Shown in pieces: positions 8,011 to 16,960 of a stretch of 64,000 nt of DNA. The position numbers were made by a program, and so were the translations under genes. The first letter of the stretch is position 1. Every line of letters begins with the position of its first letter. Origin of the DNA: Halostagnicola kamekurae (lineage in GTDB: Archaea > Halobacteriota > Halobacteria > Halobacteriales > Natrialbaceae); the NCBI RefSeq assembly GCF_900116205.1, contig NZ_FOZS01000006.1, positions 1 to 64,000 of the forward strand, written 5' to 3'. The notes under the pieces were generated by a model. It was not told where the DNA came from. It did no database searches and saw nothing but the letters and a program-made list of their open reading frames with translations.

Positions 8011-9510
8011 GTGAGTGAGTTGTTAATTAGTTACGTCAGGTCACTACGTAAGCGGGTCACAGCAAGGCTGTGGCTTGTTGTTTCTGCAGCTATAGAATTA
8101 GTGTATAGATTAGCAAATGATGTAGCACAGGGGTTCTTGACGGCAATCTTCCGTCAATCAACCTTACCTATTTCTGTATTGACGGAAACTAATTTCCTAC
8201 CAAATATAGTTAACTCCATCATAGGGCATATTTTTGTAATTTCTGTCCTCTACTATTTCATATCGAGGATATTTGCGGGCAGCAAGCGGGTCGCAAGGAT
8301 CCCTATCTCTATCTTCGGCACGGTAATAGGGTTTTTTATTATATTGTATTATGGCCTCAATTCCCCATCGGATATTCCATTATCCCATCCGAGTGTCCTT
8401 CCTGTTGCCTTATTTTTCACGCTATCAATTGGGTATTTTTCGATTTCAAAAATTCGGAGTGAGGTGTCGATAACGCCGAGCTCAAGTGTACTATTTGCGG
8501 GAATGACGACTCTGGGTGCTGTACTACTGGGCTCAATTGGTCGGTACTCAGTTATTCCCGAACTAGTATTATTTGGAATAATATTTTTTGCTCTTTTTCG
8601 TGGCAAGGATGCGAAATCTATCCGCGGATTTGAACATACAATTCAAAGATTAACCCGTATAGATGAGTATAGTACACAGGAATTTGCAACGGTAGGTCTC
8701 ATATCATTCGCGCTATTTTCAGGGAGTTTGGGATTTCTTGGTGTGGAGAATTTGATTCCATCCACGCCAGAGTCTGAGATCGGTTTATATCGCGTATTGG
8801 CTCTTTGGGGTACGTTTGCATATTTTAGCTCTCAAACAGTGGCGAGTCTGGCACTATTTTGGTTCTGGTACGGGTTACTTAGAGGATGGCTTGGAGGAGA
8901 GAGTCATTTTAAGAGTGTGTGGCCACCCAGACCTCGGTACTACCTTATTTCGGCAATGGGGCTGCTATATGTGAGAGGTGTAGATTTCAGTCTAATTACT
9001 TGTAACAATGAAGAACTGGGATACGCCTGTGATCCTCCGTCTTATTTTTTGTTACTTAGACTGCTTCCCACTGGCACTCAGATTCGGTTGCGGGACATAC
9101 TGATCACTCAGTTGATGGTCTATGGTGTTCTTTTCCTGCTCTTGACTCTACTTCCGATTATACTGAGAAGAAAACAGCAGCGTACTGTGAGCCAGCGGTT
9201 CGTGTTCTCTTCGTACATAATATATTCCGTTTTAGGGGTAATCGTGTCGTATGAATATACAAACCTGATTGCGAACCCTGAGTTGGCTTTTCATCAGTTC
9301 GGGATTTTATTCGTAGCTGTATACACGTTACTTCCGCTATTTACCAGCAAATATCTCCAGTATAAAACTTGGAAGAAGGCATTGATAATCGCGTTTACAC
9401 TCGTAGGATATAGTTCTTTGATACTAATATTGGGTCCAGACATTCATTACACTCCCTTAATATATATTATTCTTATAATTAATGGCGTATTCTATGTATC
9501 TTGTAGATAA
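8011..9510 (+). CDS. Large polytopic membrane protein, unknown function
   Basis: A 499-residue protein starting at GTG 8011. Hydrophobic segments run through the whole length, about ten to twelve, for example IIGHIFVISVLYYFISRIF, ISIFGTVIGFFIILYYGL, PVALFFTLSIGYFSI, LFLLLTLLPIIL and ALIIAFTLVGYSSLILIL, with short loops between. No transporter or enzyme signature is clear. Its DNA is far more AT-rich than the genes to its left, and codons such as ATA, TTA and AGA are frequent, so it was probably acquired separately. It stands alone, with gene-poor DNA on both sides. It could be a membrane effector of a defence system, but that is a guess from the neighbourhood. Confidence 0.65.
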   Translation: MSELLISYVRSLRKRVTARLWLVVSAAIELVYRLANDVAQGFLTAIFRQSTLPISVLTETNFLPNIVNSIIGHIFVISVLYYFISRIFAGSKRVARIPISIFGTVIGFFIILYYGLNSPSDIPLSHPSVLPVALFFTLSIGYFSISKIRSEVSITPSSSVLFAGMTTLGAVLLGSIGRYSVIPELVLFGIIFFALFRGKDAKSIRGFEHTIQRLTRIDEYSTQEFATVGLISFALFSGSLGFLGVENLIPSTPESEIGLYRVLALWGTFAYFSSQTVASLALFWFWYGLLRGWLGGESHFKSVWPPRPRYYLISAMGLLYVRGVDFSLITCNNEELGYACDPPSYFLLLRLLPTGTQIRLRDILITQLMVYGVLFLLLTLLPIILRRKQQRTVSQRFVFSSYIIYSVLGVIVSYEYTNLIANPELAFHQFGILFVAVYTLLPLFTSKYLQYKTWKKALIIAFTLVGYSSLILILGPDIHYTPLIYIILIINGVFYVSCR

Positions 9511-9742
9511 CAGCAATTTCATCGCGGGGAGCCTTGCTAGATTCGCGCCCTGTATCTTGCACGGCAGCGCGAACAGATATTGGAACTGGTAGAATGTCCA
9601 GCGGTAAGCACGCATCTGTAGTGTGCGTGTGTTTCAAGCTAAAATATATCTGAAAAAGAGCTTCAAAAGAGCCGATTCGCTCTAGTAGTGAGTCGACACC
9701 CGTACAGTGGTGGAACTATTTGTTCGATTCTCCGTCTACTCA

Positions 9743-10948
9743 CTAGTCGAATAGGCGAGCGTTTCGTACTGTTGATCGGCGGAGCCAAGGATACTCTTCG
9801 GGGTGATACTCGTCGAGACGTACTGTCGTCGACGATGTCCGCTTAGAGAGGAGTCCGACATGTTGGAGTTGACGTGAGAAATTTTGGACGAGATTTTGAC
9901 GTATTATTTGACGAAATAGGTCAACGTCTTCGTAGATTTGTTCTACGTTTCCCTTCAAGAGTAGTTTTCGTGCTTGGTCACGGGACTCAGTCGAATCAGT
10001 ACAAAACATCTGAAGAAAGGTGTTCGGATAGTCTCGAATCAAGAGTTCTACGAGTTCGGTAAGCAGTATTGGCTCCTCTGGATCGAACGATCGTATCGTT
10101 CGATATAACGCTTCAAAGTCGGGGTGTTTTCGATACTGATCAAGTAGCCACACCGCGAGCAAAGGGGCGATGTCGTACAGAGTACCACTATTCGATGTCT
10201 CTTCTTTCAAGCGTATCAACTCCGGTAACATACCGACGCTGTAGTTGTTCAAAATTACGAGTCCGATTCGCCCCCTGTCCGTTAGTGTAACCGTCGATCC
10301 AGAATCGATAAGTCCGAGTACTGTGGCACCGTCGATCGCCGCTTTCGATGCATCCCCGTTGAGAAAATACTCTCGTTCAAACTCAGTAGCAAATTCATTA
10401 TACCCCATCGTTTTTTGATAGCTATCGATGTTCTCCAAGAATATCGCCGGCGCGAGAAAGTGAACCGGGTGGGCGAGATCTAATCCAGTTATTTTCGAGA
10501 TTGGTTCGACGCCTCGAATCCGAGCTGCGAGACGGTCTCGTATCTCCGAAAGTTGTGATTTGTTAGTTATTGCAGACGGCTCTTTCCAATCCCGAACACC
10601 ATCAGCGGAGACCGTGATAACGCCTAAGCCATCGTCACGAACGGTTTTACGATATCCTTCAACTGCATCCGCACCAGCCGCGAGATACGAATAGTTTGCT
10701 CCTGCTTTGTAGTCGTACGCCTGTCCTTTTCCAGTTCGGAGATCTCTACTTCCTTTTACTTCGATCGCGATGACTGAGCGGTCGGGAGCTAACCCAAGAA
10801 TATCGGGATATCTCCCGGATATGGATTCTGTATGCGATTTGTATTTTGAGAGAATACTATCATAATCACAGTGCACAAAGAATTCGTATCCTCGAGTCTC
10901 TAATTCTTCAGTGACCTTCTGAAATACCTCTTCTTCGGAAAGTCCCAT
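9743..10948 (-). CDS. PD-(D/E)XK nuclease-like protein with C-terminal helical region, copy A
   Basis: A 401-residue protein. Near the N-terminus are RYPDILGLAP (about residues 46-55), SVIAIEVKGS (about 58-67) and GKGQAYDYKAG: the PD, ExK and Q elements of the PD-(D/E)XK nuclease fold in correct order and spacing. The remaining 300 residues are helical with winged-helix-like pieces (LTDRGRIGLVIL) and end in VRLDEYHPEEYPWLRR. It is a paralogue of the gene at 11109-12296, 160 bases upstream on the same strand. The two share domain order, length and motifs such as YPNTFL/YPSTFL. Such proteins are candidates for restriction or abortive defence. Confidence 0.75.
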   Translation of the reverse strand: MGLSEEEVFQKVTEELETRGYEFFVHCDYDSILSKYKSHTESISGRYPDILGLAPDRSVIAIEVKGSRDLRTGKGQAYDYKAGANYSYLAAGADAVEGYRKTVRDDGLGVITVSADGVRDWKEPSAITNKSQLSEIRDRLAARIRGVEPISKITGLDLAHPVHFLAPAIFLENIDSYQKTMGYNEFATEFEREYFLNGDASKAAIDGATVLGLIDSGSTVTLTDRGRIGLVILNNYSVGMLPELIRLKEETSNSGTLYDIAPLLAVWLLDQYRKHPDFEALYRTIRSFDPEEPILLTELVELLIRDYPNTFLQMFCTDSTESRDQARKLLLKGNVEQIYEDVDLFRQIIRQNLVQNFSRQLQHVGLLSKRTSSTTVRLDEYHPEEYPWLRRSTVRNARLFD

Positions 10949-11108
10949 CTGTTACACTATGACTTCATTCTGAACCGATCAATCTTCCTATTATATGATA
11001 TCTATCTCGACCAACAGTGGCCCATGAGTGCGTAGGACCAGAAAGTAGGACAGGCCGTTAAGAAGGTTCTTCAAGTAATGAAATATCTTCCATGGAGTTT
11101 CAACAAGA

Positions 11109-12296
11109 TCACTTCAATTGAAACCCACGAGGATACCAGTAGTTAGTCGTCGGGTTCAACGCCGATTTTGGCTCAATGACGGGCGAATCCGATTCAAGGA
11201 CGCCAAGGCTCTTGAACTGGCTGGCGGTATTCGAGATGAACTGGCTGTGGACGATCCGCTTCAGGTACTCGGGGTCGTTGTAGATCTCGTGACCACGGCC
11301 TTGTTCGATGAGTGTGGGCCCCTCGTCGTCCTCGTGATCGGTGTACACGAGGTTTAGGAACGTGCTTGGGTAGTTGTCTATCAAGGTCCCACACAGTTCT
11401 TGAATCGAGATGCCACCGTCGCCGTGACGCAGTAATACCTCGAAAAGCGTCCGGAAATCAGGATTGGACGCGAACCGATTGCGAAGGTACGTTGCGATGG
11501 GAGGATGTTTCTTCCAGAGTTGCCCACTGCCCTTCAGTACCTTCAGATCAGAGATCGTCTCGACATCGTATCCCCGGAGTACGGTCTCCCCCATCATTCC
11601 TTGTTCCGTTAGTTGGTACTCGCCAGACTTGAGGCGGATCATCCCAAGGTACTCCGCGAGTCGGATCATCCGTTTATACGCGCTTCGATACGGGTACGAT
11701 TCATCCTCACAGAGGTCACCAATCGCCTCCTCTGTCGTTTGATCGTGACTAGCAATCGCGACGACAGGCATCAACTGATTGAGCGGATCTGCGTAGTTCG
11801 GGAGTCGCCGTGAGCGCTCATTGGCGGTAACGAGCATGTTCTCGAGTTGATGGCGCGTGTTGTAGAGGAGGTCCTTCATTTCGGCCGACGATGGAAACTC
11901 CTGTGAGATCGAACTCGTCCGGGGATTTACGCCAAGCGTGCCGATTCCCTTGCTGACGGCGATGTCTTGGACACGCGTCAGCACGGAATTGTCCGCGGCA
12001 AGGTAGGCGTGATCGACGCCCCGCTGGTAACTGAGCGCCTGTCCGAGCCCCTTTCGAAGATTCTCCGTTCCTTTGACTTCGATCGCAAAAACCCGGTTTG
12101 CAGGGGTGAACCCGACGACGTCCGGTTTGTACGGCCCGATCGTGATAGAGTGCGATGGATACCGTTCATAGAGTCGAGCGTACCCGTCGATCGATCGGTG
12201 AGAGCCTGGGACGTGGATGAAAAACTCGTATCCCTGGTCATCGAGCCACTCTACCAGAGGCGCGAACACGTCGGCTTCTGCGGTAGAGTCCCCCAT
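11109..12296 (-). CDS. PD-(D/E)XK nuclease-like protein with C-terminal helical region, copy B
   Basis: A 395-residue protein with the same plan as its neighbour: YEFFIHVPG near residue 20, YKPDVVGFTP at about 53-62, RVFAIEVKGT at about 65-74 and GLGQALSYQRG after that. The rest is helical with LTEQGMMGETVLRGYDV, the same position and wording as LTDRGRIGLVILNNYSV in copy A, and IDNYPSTFLNLVYTD near the C-terminus. This copy uses more GC-rich codons than copy A, so the two have either diverged for a long time or arrived separately. A nuclease acting on foreign or modified DNA is the likely role; the trigger is unknown. Confidence 0.75.
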   Translation of the reverse strand: MGDSTAEADVFAPLVEWLDDQGYEFFIHVPGSHRSIDGYARLYERYPSHSITIGPYKPDVVGFTPANRVFAIEVKGTENLRKGLGQALSYQRGVDHAYLAADNSVLTRVQDIAVSKGIGTLGVNPRTSSISQEFPSSAEMKDLLYNTRHQLENMLVTANERSRRLPNYADPLNQLMPVVAIASHDQTTEEAIGDLCEDESYPYRSAYKRMIRLAEYLGMIRLKSGEYQLTEQGMMGETVLRGYDVETISDLKVLKGSGQLWKKHPPIATYLRNRFASNPDFRTLFEVLLRHGDGGISIQELCGTLIDNYPSTFLNLVYTDHEDDEGPTLIEQGRGHEIYNDPEYLKRIVHSQFISNTASQFKSLGVLESDSPVIEPKSALNPTTNYWYPRGFQLK

Positions 12297-12537
12297 CTAT
12301 CTAAAACTAATAGACCCTCTTATCAAGAAAGTTTGTAATTAGCAGGTCCATCCCTCGAGCAGTCAGGTAGAAAGACTCCTCGAGAGAGACCCGAAGCGAT
12401 GGTTATCCACGAGATTCATCAGTTAGTGGCAGATCCGATAGTTAGTCACTCGTTCATGACTTGCAATCCGACCGACTCGATCGAATTCTTTGAACCCTTA
12501 TTTGAATTGACGACAGCTAGTCATCTTCCTCCGAGAG

Positions 12538-13032
12538 TTGAACGTGATAGACCTCGCAATACGTGTCAGCTGGAAGATCGGAATCAATCACGAAGAGACG
12601 CTTCTTAGCGTACTCGCCGACGCTGGTCTTCCACTCCAATCAGGAATAGACACCTACGTCACAGATGTATACTTCCAAGCTGAAGACTCCGATCAAGATC
12701 GTGATGGAGACGCACTCCGCTTAGAGTTCGACGTTGTGGATGACATCCGGCGAAAAAAGATCCGTGAAGAGTACAATCTTTGGACTGCGGTTGACATGCC
12801 CGAGGATCGCTATCGGATAGCCAAAATTCGTACAAGAAGGAAATCGACTTTGGGCTCCAATCGATCAACTAGACTAATACCAAGTTCTTTGCATCCGTTG
12901 CGTGACAGCACTTCCGCTGAAACTATCTTGCTAGTGGTAACACTATTCAGAGAGGGGTATTTTCCAGCAAAAAGTGCTTCTTTCTGCATAGAACCGGTGC
13001 CCACCCCCGTGGGGTTCTGCCCACAGATATAG
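12538..13032 (+). pseudogene. Probable decayed gene upstream of the OLD nuclease
   Basis: A frame of 164 codons starting at TTG 12538. Residues about 15-100 read like protein (LLSVLADAGLPLQSGIDT, ALRLEFDVVDDIRRK, REEYNLWTAVDMPEDRYRI). The last 60 residues, after RKSTLGSN, look like noncoding sequence. There is no good start codon. I read it as a worn gene fragment; a short true gene ending early by frameshift is possible. The rest of 12297-13127 holds nothing else but a stem-loop at 12991-13017. Confidence 0.35.
12991..13017. terminator. GC-rich stem-loop before the OLD-family gene
   Basis: GAAC ... CCCAC-CCCC-GTGGG ... GTTC forms a stem with an inner five-base perfect helix and an outer four-base helix. 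It lies 110 bases upstream of the ATG at 13128 and just after the decayed frame ending at 13032. It could end a transcript entering from the left. No T-tract follows, so its function is uncertain. Confidence 0.3.
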
Positions 13033-13127
13033 GAATGCGCTTTGATGAGGGCTCCCTTAGGGACATACCTAACAGAGAATCTAACTACCTAGGCTTATTT
13101 CTATGTCTTAGTAAGCAGTATTAGACT

Positions 13128-15149
13128 ATGGTGAGGGTCAAATCGTTTCGCATTCAGAATTATAGATCAATCATCGATTCAGGTACAGTATCACTGGAGG
13201 AGAACGTAACAAAAATTGTCGGACCAAATGAGGCAGGGAAGACAAATATTCTTGATGCATTATCTTCGTTCAACGTCCAGAGAGACTATAAGGAGCGCGA
13301 GTTAAGCAACTATGTCCCAGACTCTAACAAAGATTCCCCAACCCCGGTTGTAACAGTCACCTTTGAAGATCTAAGTGTGGAGGAGGCACCGTTTGCTCCT
13401 GCTTTTTCGAAGATTTCTCACCCAGACTCTATGTCTACTACAGCTACTCTAATAAAATATTTTAACGGAGATTATGCAATTAAGTATGATGGCTCTGAAA
13501 TTTCAATAGAACAGCAGATGAGGAGCCAATTCCGGGACATGAATGATAAAATTGGTGACTTATCTGAAGAATTGAGGGAATTGGGGCATCTTTCTCAACA
13601 TGATTTATATTCGAATATAAGTAAACAGATCCAGGATATACTTCAATCAAATAACCGATTTAGTAGAGCTTCCTTAGATGATTTTGAGTCTATTGATGAA
13701 TTATCTGAGGAGGCCTTTAGATCTATGGAGCAACATAGCCAGTTTATCGAAGATGATCAGAAAATGGTTGAAATTGAAGAATCTACTATACGACTAAAAT
13801 CCCTAACTAGTGTTCAAAAGAACCTACTGAGATTAAGGAACAATCCTTTAAAAGAATTATCCCTATTCACCTATTTAACGGATTTTGGATTGTTTCCAGA
13901 TTCAGTCGGGTTGGATTCAATTCAAGATGAGAGCTATACTGGCCCATACGTAGATTTACTAGAGTATGCTAAACTCACTCCAGATGAATTAGAACATATA
14001 GATCCAGGAGAAACTCATCGACGTCGACAAGAAGTTGAGGAAAGGTTGAATAATGATCTGAACAGACATTGGGTCCAAGGGGAAATAGAGGTTCAAATTG
14101 AATTAACAAGTTCTCAAGTAGGGTTACAGATATACGACGAGACAGGCGAGCACACTGTTCCTAGTGATCGGAGCACTGGATTTCGTTGGTTTTTGTCTTT
14201 CTATCTCAGTATATTAGCAGGCGAGAATTCAAAAGTTGATAAGAATATCCTTCTTTTGGATGACCCAGGAGTACATCTTCACCCGTATGGCCTCAAACGT
14301 CTTCGGGAATCATTAGATAGTTTTGGTGAAGAAACACAACTAGTCTACAGCACTCACTCTCCATTTCTCCTCGAATCTAATGAAATAGATAACATCCGAC
14401 TCCTCAAGCGAGAGAGTTCCAACGGGACACAAGTATATTCATTGTTAGAGGCGCCTGATCCTGTGGACAGGGATGCACTAGCACCGGTTCGAACGAGTTT
14501 AGGTGCAACAATGGCTGAATCTTTATTTACTGGTTCAGCAACGGTACTCGTGGAAGGAGTCAGTGATAAGTACTATTTGGAGGGCTTTTCAGACTTCTTT
14601 GCCGGGGACAGAAAACTGTCGCTGAAGCCCGGAACAAATATCATTGATGTCAGTGGCTCAAAGGCAGTCTACTTCGCTAAGCTTGTTGATGCTGAAGGAT
14701 TCGAGTTTGTTATCCTTCTTGATGATGACAATGGTGGTAGTAACCAATATGAGAACCTAATTGACTCTGGTATCAGTTCAGACAAAGTCGTCTTTGTTAG
14801 CGATGCTATTGATCGAGAATTGGAAGCTGACGCAATCACCATTGAGGATCTGCTTCCACCTGAGTTGTTATATCGGGAAGTGTCAGATCATACTCCGGCA
14901 ACTTTTGATCAGTTAGGAGAACCCCCTGAGGCGGATAAGTTCGACATAGTCTCTACGATTGAAGGACGTCTAAATGAACTTAAAGGACGAGGGGAGATTG
15001 ATAAAAGTCATCTCTCAAAGGATACTATTGCCAATAGTTTCGTTACTAAGCTTGTTGAAGGGGACTATACTGAGGAAAATCTTGACGAGCGCTCAGTAGA
15101 AAGATTCGAGAAATTGATTAAGGAGATAAATGAGTCATTGTCAAAATAG
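13128..15149 (+). CDS. OLD-family ATP-dependent nuclease (ABC ATPase plus TOPRIM)
   Basis: A 673-residue protein beginning VKSFRIQNYRSI. Walker A is GPNEAGKTN (about residues 32-40); Walker B and the following His are in LLLDDPGVHLHP (about 376-387); STHSPFLLES holds the switch His. A C-terminal TOPRIM domain follows with VLVEGVSDKYYLEGF (acidic residue at about 477) and ILLDDDNGG (about 530). This is the OLD/GajA-type plan: the ATPase controls a metal-dependent DNA nickase, used in phage exclusion. No UvrD-like GajB partner is adjacent, so this looks like a single-gene (class 1) OLD protein. The DNA is AT-rich relative to the neighbours, as expected for a transferred defence gene. Confidence 0.9.
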   Translation: MVRVKSFRIQNYRSIIDSGTVSLEENVTKIVGPNEAGKTNILDALSSFNVQRDYKERELSNYVPDSNKDSPTPVVTVTFEDLSVEEAPFAPAFSKISHPDSMSTTATLIKYFNGDYAIKYDGSEISIEQQMRSQFRDMNDKIGDLSEELRELGHLSQHDLYSNISKQIQDILQSNNRFSRASLDDFESIDELSEEAFRSMEQHSQFIEDDQKMVEIEESTIRLKSLTSVQKNLLRLRNNPLKELSLFTYLTDFGLFPDSVGLDSIQDESYTGPYVDLLEYAKLTPDELEHIDPGETHRRRQEVEERLNNDLNRHWVQGEIEVQIELTSSQVGLQIYDETGEHTVPSDRSTGFRWFLSFYLSILAGENSKVDKNILLLDDPGVHLHPYGLKRLRESLDSFGEETQLVYSTHSPFLLESNEIDNIRLLKRESSNGTQVYSLLEAPDPVDRDALAPVRTSLGATMAESLFTGSATVLVEGVSDKYYLEGFSDFFAGDRKLSLKPGTNIIDVSGSKAVYFAKLVDAEGFEFVILLDDDNGGSNQYENLIDSGISSDKVVFVSDAIDRELEADAITIEDLLPPELLYREVSDHTPATFDQLGEPPEADKFDIVSTIEGRLNELKGRGEIDKSHLSKDTIANSFVTKLVEGDYTEENLDERSVERFEKLIKEINESLSK

Positions 15150-15334
15150 CCACATTACTACATTTACGGCTGAACAATCGAATACATACCCAGAAAGTAC
15201 GCTTAATCGACTTGCACAACAAATCGGGTTGATTCCCCCACGTACCTCTCTAACAGTCTTCTTTGTAAGAGAGAATAGGCCATTCAATTGCCTTTCCTGG
15301 TGAAGTCGATTGGAGATAGAGAATCGATATCAGC

Positions 15335-15598
15335 TTACAACCACTCCGCTTTATTCCGCTCCCGTTGCTGTGTTTCGAGGCTGTAACTCCCACGGTAGTG
15401 CTCAAGAAACGTCTCAAGATCGTTCCATCCGCCCCGGCCACAAACCAGTAACGGATCGACATCGGCGGACGCAAGCGCAGTCGCCTAGATCCGTCGGAAA
15501 TCAGGGGGTCCAAGATGTGACCAGCTGACGTCGTCTGTCTCCTCGTGTATCTCGGCGGCGACCGATCGGATCCACCGCCAGATCGAGCGCGTACTCGC
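15335..15598 (-). pseudogene. C-terminal remnant of a tyrosine recombinase, interrupted by an amber codon
   Basis: Reading on from the SWIM gene stop in the same frame gives an 87-codon tail: HEETDDVSWSHLGPPDFRR, then a TAG (15485-15487) followed by ATALASADVDPLLVCGRGG, WNDLETFLEHYRGSYS and ERNKAEWL, then TAA. This matches the end of haloarchaeal integrases (RRTWAT...GGW.D..TF..HYLG...S.E...RE...WL), with the catalytic Tyr in the HYRG segment. The TAG stands where a conserved Trp (TGG) is expected, a one-base change. The N-terminal core domain is missing, so it is a dead fragment of an integrated element. Confidence 0.7.
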
Positions 15599-15952
15599 TC
15601 ATTCGGACCACACCGGGTTTCCGGAGGAAACGAACGCGCCTAACTGGTCGTCGACGGCGTTGGGATCGACCCACGACGGGATTGGTTTCGCCCCGATGGC
15701 GAACAGAACCCGACGAATGTGCTTGCAACCGCCGTCTGGGCGTCGGTGTTTTTGATCGTCACAGCTGCATCGAGCGTCTGCCGGGGCGTCGATATCGACG
15801 ATGTACTCGCGCCCGCTTGCGCTCGTGACTTCGAACATGCCGTCGGCGTCGCGAACGATCCCGGTGTCCTCGATCACAGTCATAGGGGTCGTGAGCGCGC
15901 GGCCGTCGCGATCATCAAGGATCTCGAGGCCGGTAGTCTTCGCAACCGCCAT
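15599..15952 (-). CDS. SWIM zinc-finger protein
   Basis: A 117-residue protein with a clear SWIM motif, CSCDDQKHRRPDGGCKH (about residues 63-79), in which three Cys and one His bind zinc. Before it is FEVTSASGREYIVDID, the beta strands that usually precede SWIM domains in haloarchaeal small proteins. The motif binds DNA or protein partners. Start and stop codons of this gene and the one upstream overlap (TAATG), so they form a two-gene operon. Haloarchaeal plasmids and proviruses often carry such genes. Confidence 0.85.
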   Translation of the reverse strand: MAVAKTTGLEILDDRDGRALTTPMTVIEDTGIVRDADGMFEVTSASGREYIVDIDAPADARCSCDDQKHRRPDGGCKHIRRVLFAIGAKPIPSWVDPNAVDDQLGAFVSSGNPVWSE

Positions 15953-16299
15953 TATAGTTCCTGCACCCCAGTTGACTCGCCGCCGCCGAAGTCCGCGGGC
16001 TCGGACCGCGTCGGTCCGTCACGGGTCTGCTCGCGTTCGTGTGCGTATACCTCGAGTTCGTCCGCGGCCGCTCGAAACGCAGCCGCAACCTGTTTCGGGT
16101 GGACACCAGCGTCGATGGCGTCGTAGCCGTAGTCGGCCACGACGTCCTCGACGTCTGTCCTGCTATCTGGCTCGTAGTTCACGCCGGGCGTCCGACACAT
16201 CGTCTGGCCACCGTCGGCCACCAAGATCCCGTCGGACTCGGCTTCGGACCCGGTGACCGACTCCGCAACCGCGTGCTCGTGGAGACGCCGTTCGGCCAT
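15952..16299 (-). CDS. Acidic hypothetical protein upstream of the SWIM gene
   Basis: A 115-residue acidic protein. The middle (DVEDVVADYGYDAIDAGV, HPKQVAAAFRAAADELEVYA) looks like two amphipathic helices. Its start at 16299 lies inside the opposite-strand winged-helix fragment, and its first 15 residues may be an artefact of that junction. The true start could be further in, but no better ATG is seen. Function unknown; coupling to the SWIM gene suggests a common role. Confidence 0.55.
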   Translation of the reverse strand: MAERRLHEHAVAESVTGSEAESDGILVADGGQTMCRTPGVNYEPDSRTDVEDVVADYGYDAIDAGVHPKQVAAAFRAAADELEVYAHEREQTRDGPTRSEPADFGGGESTGVQEL

Positions 16300-16456
16300 C
16301 TCGAAAGCCGCCTCGGAACTCGAGCGCCAGAAGATCATCACGAAAGAGCGCGGCGAAGATGAGATGTTGGTTGATCTGAACACCGACGGCATCGAGGCGG
16401 TCCGGAAGGCTGCGGCCGAACGTGAAAAGACCGAGCAACTCATGGAGGAAATATGA
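16253..16456 (+). pseudogene. Truncated winged-helix regulator (C-terminal half)
   Basis: The readable part, SAISKAASELERQKIITKE and DEMLVDLNTDGIEAVRKAA, is the recognition helix, wing and tail of a MarR/PadR-like winged helix. What should be the N-terminal helices is replaced by sequence that belongs to the opposite-strand gene starting at 16299. I infer a recombination junction near 16275-16300 that cut this gene. The stop overlaps the next start (ATGAGC at 16453), so a short product might still be made. Confidence 0.5.
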
Positions 16457-16662
16457 GCGATACAACAGCCCAGACCTACCCGTGCCCGTCTCCAGACGAT
16501 TGCAAATTCACTGCCGGCGGCACGGCCGAGGTCGCAGAACATGTGAATGACGAACATTCCGGCGAATTTGCTCGGGACGACTGGCCGGACACGCCGGCCG
16601 CCTCGAACACCGATCGCGAAAACGAGGATAACGAGGAGGGTGACGATCCCGATGACTGCTGA
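16453..16662 (+). CDS. Small C2H2-like zinc-finger protein
   Basis: Sixty-nine residues with YPCPSPDDCKFTAGGTAE and VAEHVNDEHSGEF: C-x5-C then H-x4-H, the layout of a single C2H2 finger as found in many haloarchaeal small proteins, followed by an acidic tail. It overlaps the fragment before it and the gene after it, forming a plus-strand unit. It probably binds nucleic acid or protein. Confidence 0.7.
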   Translation: MSDTTAQTYPCPSPDDCKFTAGGTAEVAEHVNDEHSGEFARDDWPDTPAASNTDRENEDNEEGDDPDDC

Positions 16663-16960
16663 CGACCTCGAGCGATTGAAGGAGTTCGCCAGCGAGCGGT
16701 GGGACGACCGGTGGACGATTACGCAAAAGCACTTCGCGGACGGCACGACGAAACAAACGGCGTGGCGGACGTTCGGCCCGGTCGAAACCGATGACGACGG
16801 GCAGGTGTTCGACGTCGAACGCATCCAACTCGATGGTGACGAGGTCCTTCATGATCGCGTGCACCAGCGCAACGACGATGTCGTTGAGATCCTCAACTAC
16901 GAGATCTGCAACCCCGACGATATCTCGGGACTCGACACTCCCGAACACACCCAAAAATAA
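16652..16960 (+). CDS. Small hypothetical protein
   Basis: A 102-residue protein starting at ATG 16652, inside the end of the zinc-finger gene. It begins MTADDLERLKEFASERWDDR and has alternating strands and charged turns (WTITQKHFADGTTKQTAW, VEILNYEICNPDD). I do not recognise a family. Overlap with its neighbour and normal haloarchaeal codon use support it as a real gene. Confidence 0.6.
   Translation: MTADDLERLKEFASERWDDRWTITQKHFADGTTKQTAWRTFGPVETDDDGQVFDVERIQLDGDEVLHDRVHQRNDDVVEILNYEICNPDDISGLDTPEHTQK

Noticed and set aside
13128-15149. Gabija system
   Set aside because: The ATPase-TOPRIM protein is GajA-like, but no UvrD-type helicase (GajB) is adjacent, so I call it a single-gene OLD nuclease.
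15485-15487. Pyrrolysine or read-through at the TAG in the integrase remnant
   Set aside because: The front of the enzyme is missing and no pyrrolysine machinery is known in haloarchaea; a nonsense mutation of TGG is simpler.
15952-16824. 290-codon minus-strand frame beginning at 16824
   Set aside because: Only the last 115 codons (from 16299) look natural; the front part is the complement of the plus-strand zinc-finger and hypothetical genes.
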